Program-made: the position numbers and the translations under genes
Assembly (NCBI RefSeq): GCF_035818635.1
Contig: NZ_JAYLLH010000003.1
Location: 62,001 to 126,000 of the forward strand
Source of the DNA: Mesobacterium_A hydrothermale
Lineage (GTDB): Bacteria > Pseudomonadota > Alphaproteobacteria > Rhodobacterales > Rhodobacteraceae
Direction: 5' to 3'
Length of the DNA stretch: 64,000 nt
Part shown: positions 52,873 to 61,886 of the stretch, piece by piece
How the letters are laid out: each line of letters begins with the position of its first letter
Numbering within the stretch: position 1 is the stretch's first letter
The notes under the pieces: model-generated
Seen by the model: only the letters and a program-made list of their open reading frames with translations
The model's database searches: none
Told to the model about the DNA's origin: nothing

Positions 52873-54549
52873 TCAGTTGTCGCCCTTCAGGGCTGCGCCA
52901 AGGATGTCGCCCAGCGATGCACCCGAGTCGGACGAACCGTACTGTTCCACGGCTTCCTTCTCTTCGGCGATCTCGCGTGCCTTGATCGACAGACCCATGC
53001 GGCGGGTCTTGCTGTCGATGTTGGTGACGCGGACGTCAACCTTGTCACCGACCGAGAAACGCTCGGGGCGCTGTTCGGCACGGTCACGCGACAGGTCAGA
53101 GCGGCGGATGAAGGATTTCATGCCTTCGTATTCCACCTCGATGCCGCCATCCTCGATCGAGGTCACGACAACGGTGATGACCGAGCCACGCTTCACGCCG
53201 CCAACGGCTTCTGCGAACTTGTCACCGCCCAGTGCCTTGATCGACAGGCTGATGCGCTCTTTCTCGATGTCGACTTCCGAAACCACGGCCTTGACGATGT
53301 CGCCCTTGCGATAGTTCTGGATGGCGTCTTCACCGCGCTCGTCCCACGACAGGTCGGACAGGTGAACCATGCCGTCGATGTCGCCCGGCAGGCCGATGAA
53401 CAGACCGAATTCGGTGATGTTCTTGACTTCGCCTTCGACCTCGGTGCCTTCCGGGTGGGTCTCTGCGAAGACTTCCCACGGGTTGCGCTGGGTCTGCTTG
53501 AGGCCCAGGGACACGCGGCGCTTGGTCGGATCGATTTCCAGAACCATAACGTCGACTTCCTGGCTCGTCGAAACGATCTTGCCGGGGTGGACGTTCTTCT
53601 TGGTCCAGGACATTTCCGACACGTGGACCAGGCCTTCGACACCGGGCTCCAGCTCAACAAACGCACCGTAATCGGTGATGTTGGTGACGCGACCCTGGTG
53701 CACCGAACCCAGCGGGAACTTGACGGCCACCAGATCCCACGGATCTTCCTGCAGCTGCTTCATGCCCAGCGAAATGCGGTGGGTGTCCTTGTTGATCTTG
53801 ATCACCTGGACCTTGACGGTCTCGCCGATGGTCAGGATCTCGGACGGGTGGTTCACGCGGCGCCATGCCATGTCGGTGACGTGAAGCAGGCCGTCAACAC
53901 CGCCCAGATCGACGAAGGCGCCGTATTCGGTGATGTTCTTGACGACGCCGTCCACGGCCTGACCTTCGGTCAGGTTCGAGATGACTTCGGCACGCTGCTC
54001 GGCACGGCTTTCTTCCAGGATGGCGCGGCGCGACACGACGATGTTGCCACGGCGGCGGTCCATCTTCAGAATCTGGAACGGCTGCTTCAGCCCCATCAGT
54101 GGGCCGGCGTCGCGCACGGGGCGCACGTCAACCTGCGAACCGGGCAGGAAGGCCACGGCACCGCCCAGATCGACGGTGAAGCCACCCTTGACGCGGCCAA
54201 AGATGGCGCCTTCGACGCGGGCGTCGTCGGCGTATGCTTTTTCCAGGCGATCCCAGGCTTCTTCGCGGCGGGCCATTTCACGGGAAATGACGGCTTCACC
54301 ACGGGCGTTTTCTGCGGCGCGCAGGAAAACCTCGACCTCGTCACCGACAGAGATGTCGGGCGCTTCGCCGGGGTTTGCGAATTCTTTCAGTTCGACGCGG
54401 CCTTCCATCTTGTAACCGACGTCGATAATGGCTTGGCCCGCTTCAATCGCGATGACCTTGCCTTTGACAACCGAACCCTCTTCGGGGGTGTCCATTTCGA
54501 GGCTTTCATTAAGGAGGGCCTCGAATTCCTCCATCGTTGCGTTAGCCAT
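52873..54549 (-). CDS. rpsA: 30S ribosomal protein S1
   Basis: Binds mRNA to the small subunit through S1 repeats. The 558 residues hold six S1-type OB domains; repeats with the pattern G-x-V-x-x-I-T-x-x-GAFV-x-L (DYGAFVELEPGVEGLVH, EYGAFVDLGGVDGLLH, EFGLFIGLPGDIDGMVH) are visible in the middle. The start at 54549 (MANATMEEFEALLNES) matches relatives; the in-frame TTG four codons earlier lies too close to the AAGGAT site. Domains and length are normal. Confidence 0.97.
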   Translation of the reverse strand: MANATMEEFEALLNESLEMDTPEEGSVVKGKVIAIEAGQAIIDVGYKMEGRVELKEFANPGEAPDISVGDEVEVFLRAAENARGEAVISREMARREEAWDRLEKAYADDARVEGAIFGRVKGGFTVDLGGAVAFLPGSQVDVRPVRDAGPLMGLKQPFQILKMDRRRGNIVVSRRAILEESRAEQRAEVISNLTEGQAVDGVVKNITEYGAFVDLGGVDGLLHVTDMAWRRVNHPSEILTIGETVKVQVIKINKDTHRISLGMKQLQEDPWDLVAVKFPLGSVHQGRVTNITDYGAFVELEPGVEGLVHVSEMSWTKKNVHPGKIVSTSQEVDVMVLEIDPTKRRVSLGLKQTQRNPWEVFAETHPEGTEVEGEVKNITEFGLFIGLPGDIDGMVHLSDLSWDERGEDAIQNYRKGDIVKAVVSEVDIEKERISLSIKALGGDKFAEAVGGVKRGSVITVVVTSIEDGGIEVEYEGMKSFIRRSDLSRDRAEQRPERFSVGDKVDVRVTNIDSKTRRMGLSIKAREIAEEKEAVEQYGSSDSGASLGDILGAALKGDN

Positions 54550-54921
54550 GTGGCGTTTCAATCCTTCATAGGTTGTTTTCTGGCCGGGTGGTTGTCTCCA
54601 CCGGTCTTGGGTTGGTCAGGGACGATGCGCAAAACAAAGAGGGCCGGTTGTCCCGACCCTGCTCGATCTCTTTCCTCTGCGGCGTTTTCGCCTTGTCGAC
54701 ACGGGCGCTCATAGAGCAGACCGCCGAATTGTTCAAGTCCGAAGGGCCGAAACCGCGCGCGTGGGCGTTGCGCCGCCCCCGGCCCAGCGCGCGCCGCGTT
54801 ACCCCGAACCCGATGCCTGCTTTTGCGCATGCAATGTGCATCGGGTGTGCATTGGTTGTGCCCCGGCGATTTTGGTGCAAAACCAGCGTGTTAACCCACG
54901 ATTCGCCCCTGCTTCGGCGGC
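54550..54921. promoter_or_regulatory. Leader and upstream region of rpsA
   Basis: A 372-base gap between the glycosyltransferase stop and the rpsA start. Its rpsA-proximal part holds a terminator-like hairpin (54631-54660). Further upstream are several repeated TGTGCA/TGCAT words (54833-54870). I see no gene. Confidence 0.5.
54631..54660 (-). terminator. Terminator-like hairpin in the rpsA leader
   Basis: On the minus strand AGGGTCGG, GACAA, CCGGCCCT forms an 8-bp stem (one G-U pair) followed by CTTTGTTTTG. It lies about 80 bases before the rpsA start and 260 after the preceding gene, so it could end upstream transcription or act as an attenuator. Confidence 0.6.
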
Positions 54922-56007
54922 TTACCCCCGCAACACCGCCAACGCCTGCTCCGCCAGCGGGTCGGTCACCGTGCCATCCGGCGCCGCGATCCGTCCGGGG
55001 TCTTTCCAGCCCGTGGTCAGGGCCCGGCAGTGGATCATCTCGAACCGATCATCGGTCATTCGCCGAAAGAACGGCAAACGTTCGGGGTTGTGCACATCCC
55101 AGCTGAACCGCCGCAGCGGGCCTTGCGGGACAATGCAGAACTTCGACGGCGTATCCCGCGGCGGCACCTGCACGCGGGTGTGGTGGGCATGGCGAAACGG
55201 CGGCGTCGCCTCGGGATCGGGCAACCGCCAATGCCCCGGCACCTGAACGATCCCCAGCCGCGACGTCACCGCCGCGTCAAAGACATTCGCGCCGTCCTTA
55301 CCATACACCAGCTCGTCCACGTCACAGCTCAGCACCGCCCGTGCGCGCGACAGGTACCGCAGCCGGACCATGTTGCCGACGGCGGTTTGCAGATACTTTT
55401 CCGTGTTACGATAGGGTGTTAGCCCCAGCGGCCCGAACTTGAACGGGGCCGACAGCACCACCAGCCGTTCCAGCCCCACGGGCGCCAGCGCCGCCTCGAT
55501 CTCTTCGGGCGCATAGCGGGACGATCCGTTGTCCACCGCCACCAGCCCCTGCAACCCGTGCATCGCCTTGTGGTAACGGGCGTGGTCCACCAGCCACTCA
55601 AGGTCGTTGTCCTTGGACAGGTAAAACGCACTGTTCAGCCCGGCAAACAGGTCGGTCTGCGCGATGCTGATGCCGCTTTCGCCCTGCCAGTCGCCGATCT
55701 GCACCAGGATCCGCGCAGGGGTCTTGGGGGCGACAAATTCCAGCAGGTCATGGCGGCGATAGCGGCGCAACCTCGCCAGCGCCACATCGCGGCCATCCAG
55801 TTGAAACCGCGCTCGGCGCACTCTGCGGCGCAAATTGTTGAACGGCGGGCAGACCAGCGTCAGCCGCCCGGCGTCCCAGATCGCGTCATACCAAAAGGTG
55901 TCCCGGTCCAGCCGCTCCAGATAGCCATCGGGGTGGTACCTGGGCCTCAGGATGGAGTTGCGCCGCATCCCGTCCGGAAAGCGCTGCGACTGGAAAGACC
56001 CGCTCAC
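54922..56007 (-). CDS. Glycosyltransferase-like protein
   Basis: A 361-residue soluble protein. FYLSKDNDLEWLVDHARYHKAM, VAVDNGSSRYAPEEI, LSCDVDELVYGKDG and the late EMIHCRALTTGWK suggest a GT-A type glycosyltransferase; the CDVDE segment is a good metal-binding candidate. The GTG at 56007 is chosen because it follows the aldo/keto reductase stop by 10 bases; ATG at 55968 is an alternative. Donor and acceptor unknown. It lies between cmk and rpsA, which are usually adjacent. Confidence 0.65.
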   Translation of the reverse strand: MSGSFQSQRFPDGMRRNSILRPRYHPDGYLERLDRDTFWYDAIWDAGRLTLVCPPFNNLRRRVRRARFQLDGRDVALARLRRYRRHDLLEFVAPKTPARILVQIGDWQGESGISIAQTDLFAGLNSAFYLSKDNDLEWLVDHARYHKAMHGLQGLVAVDNGSSRYAPEEIEAALAPVGLERLVVLSAPFKFGPLGLTPYRNTEKYLQTAVGNMVRLRYLSRARAVLSCDVDELVYGKDGANVFDAAVTSRLGIVQVPGHWRLPDPEATPPFRHAHHTRVQVPPRDTPSKFCIVPQGPLRRFSWDVHNPERLPFFRRMTDDRFEMIHCRALTTGWKDPGRIAAPDGTVTDPLAEQALAVLRG

Positions 56008-56017
56008 CCCCTGCGCC

Positions 56018-57010
56018 TCAGCAGAACCGTTCCGGGCCGTTCCACTGATCGGCGTTGTAGCGGTCGCCATGCGCCCAGCCCACCGGCAGAACCCGTTCGA
56101 TTTGTTCCAAATCCTCGGCACTTAGCGCAATTTCCGTGCCGCGCATCAGGTCCTTCAGATGCGCGACAGAGCGGGTGCCGGGGATCGGGATCACTTGGTC
56201 GCCCCGGTGCAGCAGCCAGGCAATCGCCAGCCCGGCGGCGGGCACGCCCATGTCGGCGGCCAGCACGCGGAACCCGTCGGTGATCTCAAGGTTCGCGGTC
56301 AGGTTCGGCTCCATGAAGCGCGGGTTGGTCTTCATGAACGGCAGGGTCGCAAGGTCTTCGCGCGCGATCGGCGCATCGGTCAGCAGGCCACGGCCCACCG
56401 GCGAAAACGCCACCAGCGCAACCCCCAGGTCTGCACAGGTCTGCACCAGCCCCAGTTCGGCAAAGCGCGTCGACAGCGAATATTCCGACTGCACCGCCGC
56501 CACCGGATGCACCGCATGGGCCCGACGCAGCGAGGACGGTGCGATTTCGGAAAATCCGATGGCCTTCGTCTTGCCCTTCTTCACCAGCGCCGCCAGCGCC
56601 TCTGCCGCCTCTTCGATCGGGCGGTCGGCGTCGCGGCGGTGGACATAGAACAAATCAACATGGTCAATCCCCATGCGCGCCAGGGACTTGTCCAGTTCGC
56701 TTTCCAGATGCTCCAGCGAGTTGTCATAGTACCGCACGCCGTCGGGGGTGCGGGTGATCCCGGCCTTGGTGGCGATGTGGAACGTGTCCCGCGCCCCCGG
56801 GTTGGCGGCAAGATAGCTGCCGATGAAGGTTTCGGACCGGCCCATGCCATAGACGTTCGACGTGTCGATATGGGTCAGCCCGGCCGCAATGGCCGCGTCC
56901 AGGATCGCGTGAGAGTTGGCTTCGTTCGTCGGGCCATAGAAATCCGAAAACGACATCGCCCCATAGCCCATGGCCGACACCTCGACCCCGCCGATCTTGC
57001 GCATCTTCAT
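56018..57010 (-). CDS. Aldo/keto reductase
   Basis: A 330-residue NADPH-dependent oxidoreductase of the AKR superfamily. The catalytic tetrad is visible: aspartate in HIDTSNVYGMG, its tyrosine Y, lysine in IATKAGI and histidine in FYVHRRD. The C-terminal IPIPGTRSVAHLKD is the cofactor-binding strand, and RPIEEAAEALAALVKKGKTKAIGFSE is conserved. Substrate unknown. The start at 57010 has AAAGGAG. It sits between cmk and the glycosyltransferase. Confidence 0.9.
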   Translation of the reverse strand: MKMRKIGGVEVSAMGYGAMSFSDFYGPTNEANSHAILDAAIAAGLTHIDTSNVYGMGRSETFIGSYLAANPGARDTFHIATKAGITRTPDGVRYYDNSLEHLESELDKSLARMGIDHVDLFYVHRRDADRPIEEAAEALAALVKKGKTKAIGFSEIAPSSLRRAHAVHPVAAVQSEYSLSTRFAELGLVQTCADLGVALVAFSPVGRGLLTDAPIAREDLATLPFMKTNPRFMEPNLTANLEITDGFRVLAADMGVPAAGLAIAWLLHRGDQVIPIPGTRSVAHLKDLMRGTEIALSAEDLEQIERVLPVGWAHGDRYNADQWNGPERFC

Positions 57011-57046
57011 GGCTGTCTGCTCCTTTGTCCTGTCGTCCCACACGCC

Positions 57047-57661
57047 TCAGGCCTTGGCGCGCATTTCCTCGATCAGCCGGACGGCCTCGTCCACCGCTTC
57101 GTCGATGCTCAGCCCCGACGTGTCCAGCGTGACGGCATCGTCTGCCGGTTTCAACGGCGCATCCGCGCGGGTCATGTCGCGTTCGTCGCGGGCCTGCACA
57201 TCGGCCAGAACAGTAACGAAATCGGTGTCCACGCCCCGTTCGGTCAGTTCATCCAGACGCCGCCTTGCACGGACTTCGGGGCTGGCGGTCACGAACAGCT
57301 TGACCGCTGCATCCGGGCAGATCACCGTGCCGATGTCGCGCCCGTCCAGCACCGCGCCCCCGTCGCGCAGCGCGAAGGCGCGCTGGAAATCGACCAATGC
57401 CTTGCGGACCCCGGGCAGTGCGGCAACCTTGCTTGCGGCTTGCGCCACCTCGGCGGTGCGCAGCCCCTCTGCCTCCAGATCGCTGGGCAGCAGGTATTCG
57501 GCCGCCTCGACCGGCTCGACCCCCTGCAACATCCGCAGCCCGACCACCCGGTACAGCAATCCGGTATCCAGGTGGGCAAACCCGAACCGGTCGGCCACCG
57601 CACGCGAAATCGTGCCCTTGCCCGCCGCCGCGGGGCCGTCGATGGCGATCGTGAAACTCAT
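57047..57661 (-). CDS. cmk: Cytidylate kinase
   Basis: Phosphorylates CMP and dCMP. The 204 residues begin FTIAIDGPAAAGKGTISRAVA with the P-loop, followed by HLDTGLLYRVVG, LDGRDIGTVICPDA and RRLDELTERG. The start at 57661 overlaps the stop of the upstream membrane protein gene by four bases (ATGA). Longer frame upstream is not similar. Confidence 0.95.
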   Translation of the reverse strand: MSFTIAIDGPAAAGKGTISRAVADRFGFAHLDTGLLYRVVGLRMLQGVEPVEAAEYLLPSDLEAEGLRTAEVAQAASKVAALPGVRKALVDFQRAFALRDGGAVLDGRDIGTVICPDAAVKLFVTASPEVRARRRLDELTERGVDTDFVTVLADVQARDERDMTRADAPLKPADDAVTLDTSGLSIDEAVDEAVRLIEEMRAKA

Positions 57662-58212
57662 GTCTTGGCCTTTCTTCCTGCGATGGCCTGCACCGCAATG
57701 ACGGCAACCAACAGGGTTGCCAGCGTCAACTTGGCCGAGGTCAGCAGTGACAGGAACGTCATGTCCCCGCTGACGACCGGCACGGGCATATCCTTGAACT
57801 CCAGGAAGATATAGTCCCAGCGGAAGCTCATCAACGTGTAGAGCAGGCCAATGTTTTCCGACATGTCCAGCAGCGCAAAGACCACCGCTGCGACAATCCC
57901 CAACATCCGCGGGCGCAGGGTCAGCGCGACCCACAGGCTGAACAGCACGATAAAGGCCGGATCAACCCAGCCCAGCAAGCTTGTGTAAAGAGATACCGCG
58001 TTCGGGTCCTGCCCCACACCCTGCGCAAAGGCCCACAGATCGGCGGTGGAATAGCCGGTGAACGCAGCCTGCGGCAGGAACCGGCCCGGCGACAGCGGCG
58101 CGATCCGCCACTGAAGCAGAATCACCATGCCCAGAAACAGTAGCAGCGCGACCAGCCCGATCAGCCGTCGCGGCGCCCCTGCCCGGGGCTGTGGCTGCCC
58201 CGCGCCCGTCAT
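57658..58212 (-). CDS. Hypothetical membrane protein between aroA and cmk
   Basis: A 184-residue protein with four hydrophobic segments (about 18-36, 79-98, 101-123 and 154-176). I recognise no named family. Both ends overlap the neighbouring genes by four bases (ATGA with aroA upstream and with cmk downstream), so it is translated as part of the operon. The conserved-looking GWVDPAFIVLFSLW and LLDMSENIGLL fit a small transport- or sensor-like membrane protein. Confidence 0.75.
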   Translation of the reverse strand: MTGAGQPQPRAGAPRRLIGLVALLLFLGMVILLQWRIAPLSPGRFLPQAAFTGYSTADLWAFAQGVGQDPNAVSLYTSLLGWVDPAFIVLFSLWVALTLRPRMLGIVAAVVFALLDMSENIGLLYTLMSFRWDYIFLEFKDMPVPVVSGDMTFLSLLTSAKLTLATLLVAVIAVQAIAGRKAKT

Positions 58213-59561
58213 GCCTGTGTACGTTCGATCCGTGCGCCCAGGCCGGTCATCAGCGGCTCGAAAATCGGGAAGGACGTCGCAATCGGGCTGCCGTCGTCCA
58301 GGTGAACACCCGCGTTCGCACCAAAGCCCATCACGGCAAAGGACATGGCGATGCGGTGATCCAGCCGCGTGCCCACGGTGGCGCCCCCCGGCACGTTGCC
58401 GTGCCCCAGGCCATGCACTGTCCACCAGTCTTCGCCTTCGTCGACCGTCACGCCATTCAGGCGCAGGCCCGTTGCCATCGCGTCGATCCGGTCGGATTCC
58501 TTGACCCGCAGTTCCTTGACGCCGGGCATGTGGGTCTTGCCCGTCGCGAAAGCCGCGACCACGGACAGCACGGGGTATTCGTCGATCATGCTGGCCGCGC
58601 GCTCTGCCGGAACCTCGATCCCGGTCAGGTTGGGAGAGAATTTCGCCCGCAGGTCGGCGACGGGCTCGCCCCCTTCCTCGCGCAGGTTTTCATAGTCCAG
58701 GTCCGCGCCCATCTCGCGCAGCGTGGTGAACAGCCCCGCCCGCGTCGGGTTCAACCCGATGTTCGGCACCAGCACGTCGGACCCTTCGGTGATCAGCGCA
58801 GCACAGACCGGGAAAGCCGCAGAGCTGGGGTCGCGTGGCACCACGATGGTCTGCGGCTTCAGCTCGGGCCGCCCCTGCAGGGTGATGACCCGGCCTTCGG
58901 CGGTCTGTTCGGTGGTGATCGTCGCGCCAAAACCCGCCAGCATCCGTTCGGAATGGTCACGGGTCGCCTCGCGCTCGATCACCACGGTTTCACCGGGCGC
59001 ATTCAGCCCGGCCAGCAGCACCGCGGATTTCACCTGCGCTGAAGGCACCGGCGTGGCATAGCGCACAGGGACAGGGTCCGCCGCACCCACGATGGTTATC
59101 GGCAAACGCCCACCCTTGCGGCCATAAGACTGCGCCCCGAACAGCGCCAGAGGGTCGGTCACCCGTGCCATCGGCCGGGAATTCAGGCTGGCATCACCGG
59201 TGAAGGTCGCGGTGATCGGGCTGGTCGCCATGCAGCCCATGATCAGCCGCACGCCCGTGCCCGAGTTGCCGCAGTCGATCACTTGCTCGGGCTCGGAAAA
59301 ACCGCCGACACCAACGCCAAAAACAGACCATGCCCCAGCCCCGTGCTGGGTCACCTCGGCGCCAAAAGCGCGCATCGCCCTGGCGGTGTCCAGCACATCC
59401 TCACCCTCCAGAAGGCCGGTGATTTTCGTCTCGCCCACCGAAAGCGCGCCAAGGATCAGCGAGCGATGGGAAATCGACTTGTCACCCGGCACATCGGCCC
59501 GCCCGGTCAGCGGGCCGGAAGGGTGCGCGGTCATCGGGATCGGGGTGCCATGTGCGGACAT
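58209..59561 (-). CDS. aroA: 3-phosphoshikimate 1-carboxyvinyltransferase, class II
   Basis: EPSP synthase of the shikimate pathway. The 450 residues contain GDKSISHRSL (K28), DCGNSGTGVRLIMGCM, SAQVKSAVLLAGLNAPG, RVKESDRIDAMATGL and LDHRIAMSFAVMG, and resemble the class II (CP4-like) enzymes. The position equivalent to the glyphosate-tolerance alanine of CP4 is glycine here (G101). It begins the aroA, membrane protein, cmk operon; trmB lies upstream with an 81-base gap. Confidence 0.95.
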   Translation of the reverse strand: MSAHGTPIPMTAHPSGPLTGRADVPGDKSISHRSLILGALSVGETKITGLLEGEDVLDTARAMRAFGAEVTQHGAGAWSVFGVGVGGFSEPEQVIDCGNSGTGVRLIMGCMATSPITATFTGDASLNSRPMARVTDPLALFGAQSYGRKGGRLPITIVGAADPVPVRYATPVPSAQVKSAVLLAGLNAPGETVVIEREATRDHSERMLAGFGATITTEQTAEGRVITLQGRPELKPQTIVVPRDPSSAAFPVCAALITEGSDVLVPNIGLNPTRAGLFTTLREMGADLDYENLREEGGEPVADLRAKFSPNLTGIEVPAERAASMIDEYPVLSVVAAFATGKTHMPGVKELRVKESDRIDAMATGLRLNGVTVDEGEDWWTVHGLGHGNVPGGATVGTRLDHRIAMSFAVMGFGANAGVHLDDGSPIATSFPIFEPLMTGLGARIERTQA

Positions 59562-59642
59562 GTCGGGGCCTTTGGTTCGGAAATGGTAACGCTCGCAGCC
59601 GGTGATAGACGAGCCGTGTGAGCCTGTCCATCCGCCTGCGGC

Positions 59643-60356
59643 TCAACGTCGGCGGAAGGTCATGTAATGCGGCACACGGCCTTCACGCAGCGCCTTTTGT
59701 TCATAGCGGGTGGAAAGCCAGTCCGCCCAGGGTCGGCGCCAGTCCCCGGGGCCCTCGGCCAGCCAGTCGAACCCGGCCTTCGGCACTTCGATCAGGGTCT
59801 GACGCACGTAGTCGGGAATGTCGGTGGCCACCCGGAATTCGGCCCCCGGTTTCATCGCCGCGTGCAGCGGTTCAAGATGTTCCTGTGTCACGAACCGGCG
59901 GCGATGATGGCGTTTCTTCGGCCACGGGTCGGGATAAAGCAGGAACGCCTTGTCGATAGAGCCGTCCGGCAAGACGTCGAACAGGTTGCGCACGTCGCCG
60001 GGATAGACCGCCAGATTGCTCACCCCGGCGTCGCGGATCTTGCCCAGCAACATGGCGACACCGTTGATGAACGGCTCGCAGCCGATGATGGCCACATCCG
60101 GATGCGTCACCGCCTGGTGCACAAGGTGTTCGCCACCACCAAAGCCGACTTCCAGCCAGACCGGCCTGCCATCGAAGCGCACCGACAGATCGAGCGGCTG
60201 CCGTTCCGGGTTTTCTTCCCAATCCACCGCCCCTGGCGACAAGGCCGCCAGATCTTCGTCCAGAAAGGTCTCCTGGTTGGGACGCAGGGTCTTGCCTTTG
60301 ATGCGGCCATAGAAATTGCGCCAGGGGGCGCCGGGATGCTTGTTCGATGTGGTCAT
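59643..60356 (-). CDS. trmB: tRNA (guanine-46-N7)-methyltransferase
   Basis: SAM-dependent methylation of G46 in tRNA variable loops. The 237 residues show the SAM-binding WLEVGFGGGEHLVHQA, IGCEPFINGVAMLLGKI and the family motifs DKAFLLYPDPWPKKRHHRRRFV. It lies downstream of metK, the SAM synthetase gene, from which repeat elements and a terminator separate it by 344 bases. Confidence 0.95.
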   Translation of the reverse strand: MTTSNKHPGAPWRNFYGRIKGKTLRPNQETFLDEDLAALSPGAVDWEENPERQPLDLSVRFDGRPVWLEVGFGGGEHLVHQAVTHPDVAIIGCEPFINGVAMLLGKIRDAGVSNLAVYPGDVRNLFDVLPDGSIDKAFLLYPDPWPKKRHHRRRFVTQEHLEPLHAAMKPGAEFRVATDIPDYVRQTLIEVPKAGFDWLAEGPGDWRRPWADWLSTRYEQKALREGRVPHYMTFRRR

Positions 60357-60400
60357 GGGGGCGATTTAACCGCGAATCCCGGCTTTGCCAATCCGGGGTC

Positions 60401-60488
60401 CGGCCCAATTGGGCCGAACAGGGGGCGCTGCCCCCTCTTTGCCCGTTCCGGGCAAATTCACCCCTGAGGTATTTGGAAAACCAAAGAT
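60401..60488 (-). repeat. Dispersed intergenic repeat, copy C
   Basis: On the minus strand: ATCTTTGGTTT, TCC, AAATACCTC (core 60466-60488), then TTTGCCC/GGGCAAA, GGGGGC/GCCCCC and the palindrome CGGCCCAATTGGGCCG at 60401-60416. Oriented opposite to copy D, 127 bases away. Confidence 0.75.
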
Positions 60489-60497
60489 GCGAAGGCA

Positions 60498-60529
60498 AGA
60501 AAGAACCCCCTGCCTTTTCAGACAGGGGG
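60498..60529 (-). terminator. Terminator downstream of metK
   Basis: Seven-base stem CCCCCTG/CAGGGGG with a 10-base loop; on the minus strand it is followed by TTCTTTCTT. It lies between the inverted repeat copies, about 170 bases past the metK stop. Confidence 0.75.
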
Positions 60530-60615
60530 CCACGTCTTCGGTTTGCGGTCATCGGCGCCTCCGCCTGTACCGCAAAGTCCATCAAGACCCATGAAGGTAA
60601 AGAAAACCTTTATCC

Positions 60616-60696
60616 GTCTTTGGTTTGAAAAATACCTCGGGGGAAGCCGCCGAAGGCGGCGCGGGGGCAGAGCCCCCGTCCGGGCGTCAAGCCCGG
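60616..60696 (+). repeat. Dispersed intergenic repeat, copy D
   Basis: Core CTTTGGTTT, GAA, AAATACCTC followed by three perfect hairpins: GCCGCC/GGCGGC, GGGGGC/GCCCCC and CCGGGC/GCCCGG. It ends four bases before the metK stop codon on the opposite strand. Confidence 0.75.
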
Positions 60697-60700
60697 AACC

Positions 60701-61882
60701 TCAGACCGCGGATTTCAATGCGTCAGCCAGATCGGTGCGTTCCCAGCTGAAACCGCCATCGGCCTCGGGGGCGCGGCCGAAATGGCCGTAAGCTGCGGTG
60801 CGCTGAAAGATCGGACGGTTCAGGCCAAGATGCGTACGAATTCCACGCGGTGTCAGGTCCATGACGCGCGGAATGGCGGTTTCGATCGCGGCCGCGTCGA
60901 CTTCGCCGGTGCCGTGGGTGTCGGCATAGATCGACAGCGGATGGCTGACGCCGATGGCATAGCTCAGCTGGATCGTGCAGCGTTCAGCCATACCCGAAGC
61001 AACCACGTTCTTCGCCAGGTAGCGCGCAGCGTAGGCCGCCGAGCGGTCGACCTTGGTCGGGTCCTTTCCTGAAAACGCGCCGCCGCCGTGCGGGGCCGCA
61101 CCGCCGTAGGTGTCGACGATGATCTTACGCCCGGTGAGGCCGGCATCCCCATCGGGGCCGCCGATCACGAAAGTGCCGGTGGGGTTCACCCACCATTCGG
61201 TGGCCTCGGTGATCCAGCCTTCGGGCAGCACTTCGCGGATGTAGGGTTCGACGATGGCGCGGATATCGGCGCTGGTCTGGCTTTCATCCGCGTGCTGGGT
61301 GGACAGCACGATCGAGGTCACCCCCACCGGCTTGCCGCCTTCGTAGCGCACGGAAAGCTGCGATTTCGCATCGGGGCGCAGCAGCGGCTCGGCGCCCGAT
61401 TTGCGCACTTCGGCCAACCGGCGCAGGATCGCGTGCGCATATTGGATTGGCGCGGGCATCAGCGCCTCGGTCTCGTTCGTGGCATAGCCGAACATGATGC
61501 CTTGGTCCCCGGCACCTTCGTCCTTGTTGTCACGCGCATCGACGCCTTGGGCAATGTGGGCGGACTGTTCGTGCAGCAGGTTGGTGATTTCGCAGGTGGC
61601 GTGGTGGAACTTGTCCTGCTCGTAGCCAATGCCCTTGATACAGCTGCGCGCGATATCGGGCACGCGCTGCATGTATTCGGCCAGCTTGTCCGGGTCCGAC
61701 AGGCCGACCTCTCCACCGATCACGACGCGGTTGGTGGTGGCGAAGGTTTCACAGGCGACGCGCGCTTCGGGCTCTTCGGCCAGGAAGGCGTCCAGCACCG
61801 CATCGGAAATCCGGTCGCAGACCTTGTCGGGGTGGCCCTCGGAAACGGATTCAGAGGTGAAGATATAGTTCTGACGGGACAT
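60701..61882 (-). CDS. metK: S-adenosylmethionine synthetase
   Basis: Makes SAM from methionine and ATP. The 393-residue protein has IFTSESVSEGHPDKVCD, GAGDQGIMFGYA, GGPDGDAGLTGRKIIVDTYGG and GGGAFSGKDPTKVDRSAAY. The ATG at 61882 is chosen because the ribosome-binding TGGAGC lies five bases upstream within the SAM/SAH riboswitch; a GTG four codons earlier would lie inside the riboswitch. Translation is therefore expected to fall when SAM or SAH is abundant. Confidence 0.96.
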   Translation of the reverse strand: MSRQNYIFTSESVSEGHPDKVCDRISDAVLDAFLAEEPEARVACETFATTNRVVIGGEVGLSDPDKLAEYMQRVPDIARSCIKGIGYEQDKFHHATCEITNLLHEQSAHIAQGVDARDNKDEGAGDQGIMFGYATNETEALMPAPIQYAHAILRRLAEVRKSGAEPLLRPDAKSQLSVRYEGGKPVGVTSIVLSTQHADESQTSADIRAIVEPYIREVLPEGWITEATEWWVNPTGTFVIGGPDGDAGLTGRKIIVDTYGGAAPHGGGAFSGKDPTKVDRSAAYAARYLAKNVVASGMAERCTIQLSYAIGVSHPLSIYADTHGTGEVDAAAIETAIPRVMDLTPRGIRTHLGLNRPIFQRTAAYGHFGRAPEADGGFSWERTDLADALKSAV

Positions 61883-61886
61883 CGGG

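Larger units (their letters stand above)
60357..60700. other. Gap between trmB and metK with two inverted repeat copies
   Basis: A 344-base non-coding stretch that contains repeat copy C (minus strand), a terminator and repeat copy D (plus strand), listed separately. The 5' leader of trmB lies at its left end. No gene is supported. Confidence 0.7.
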
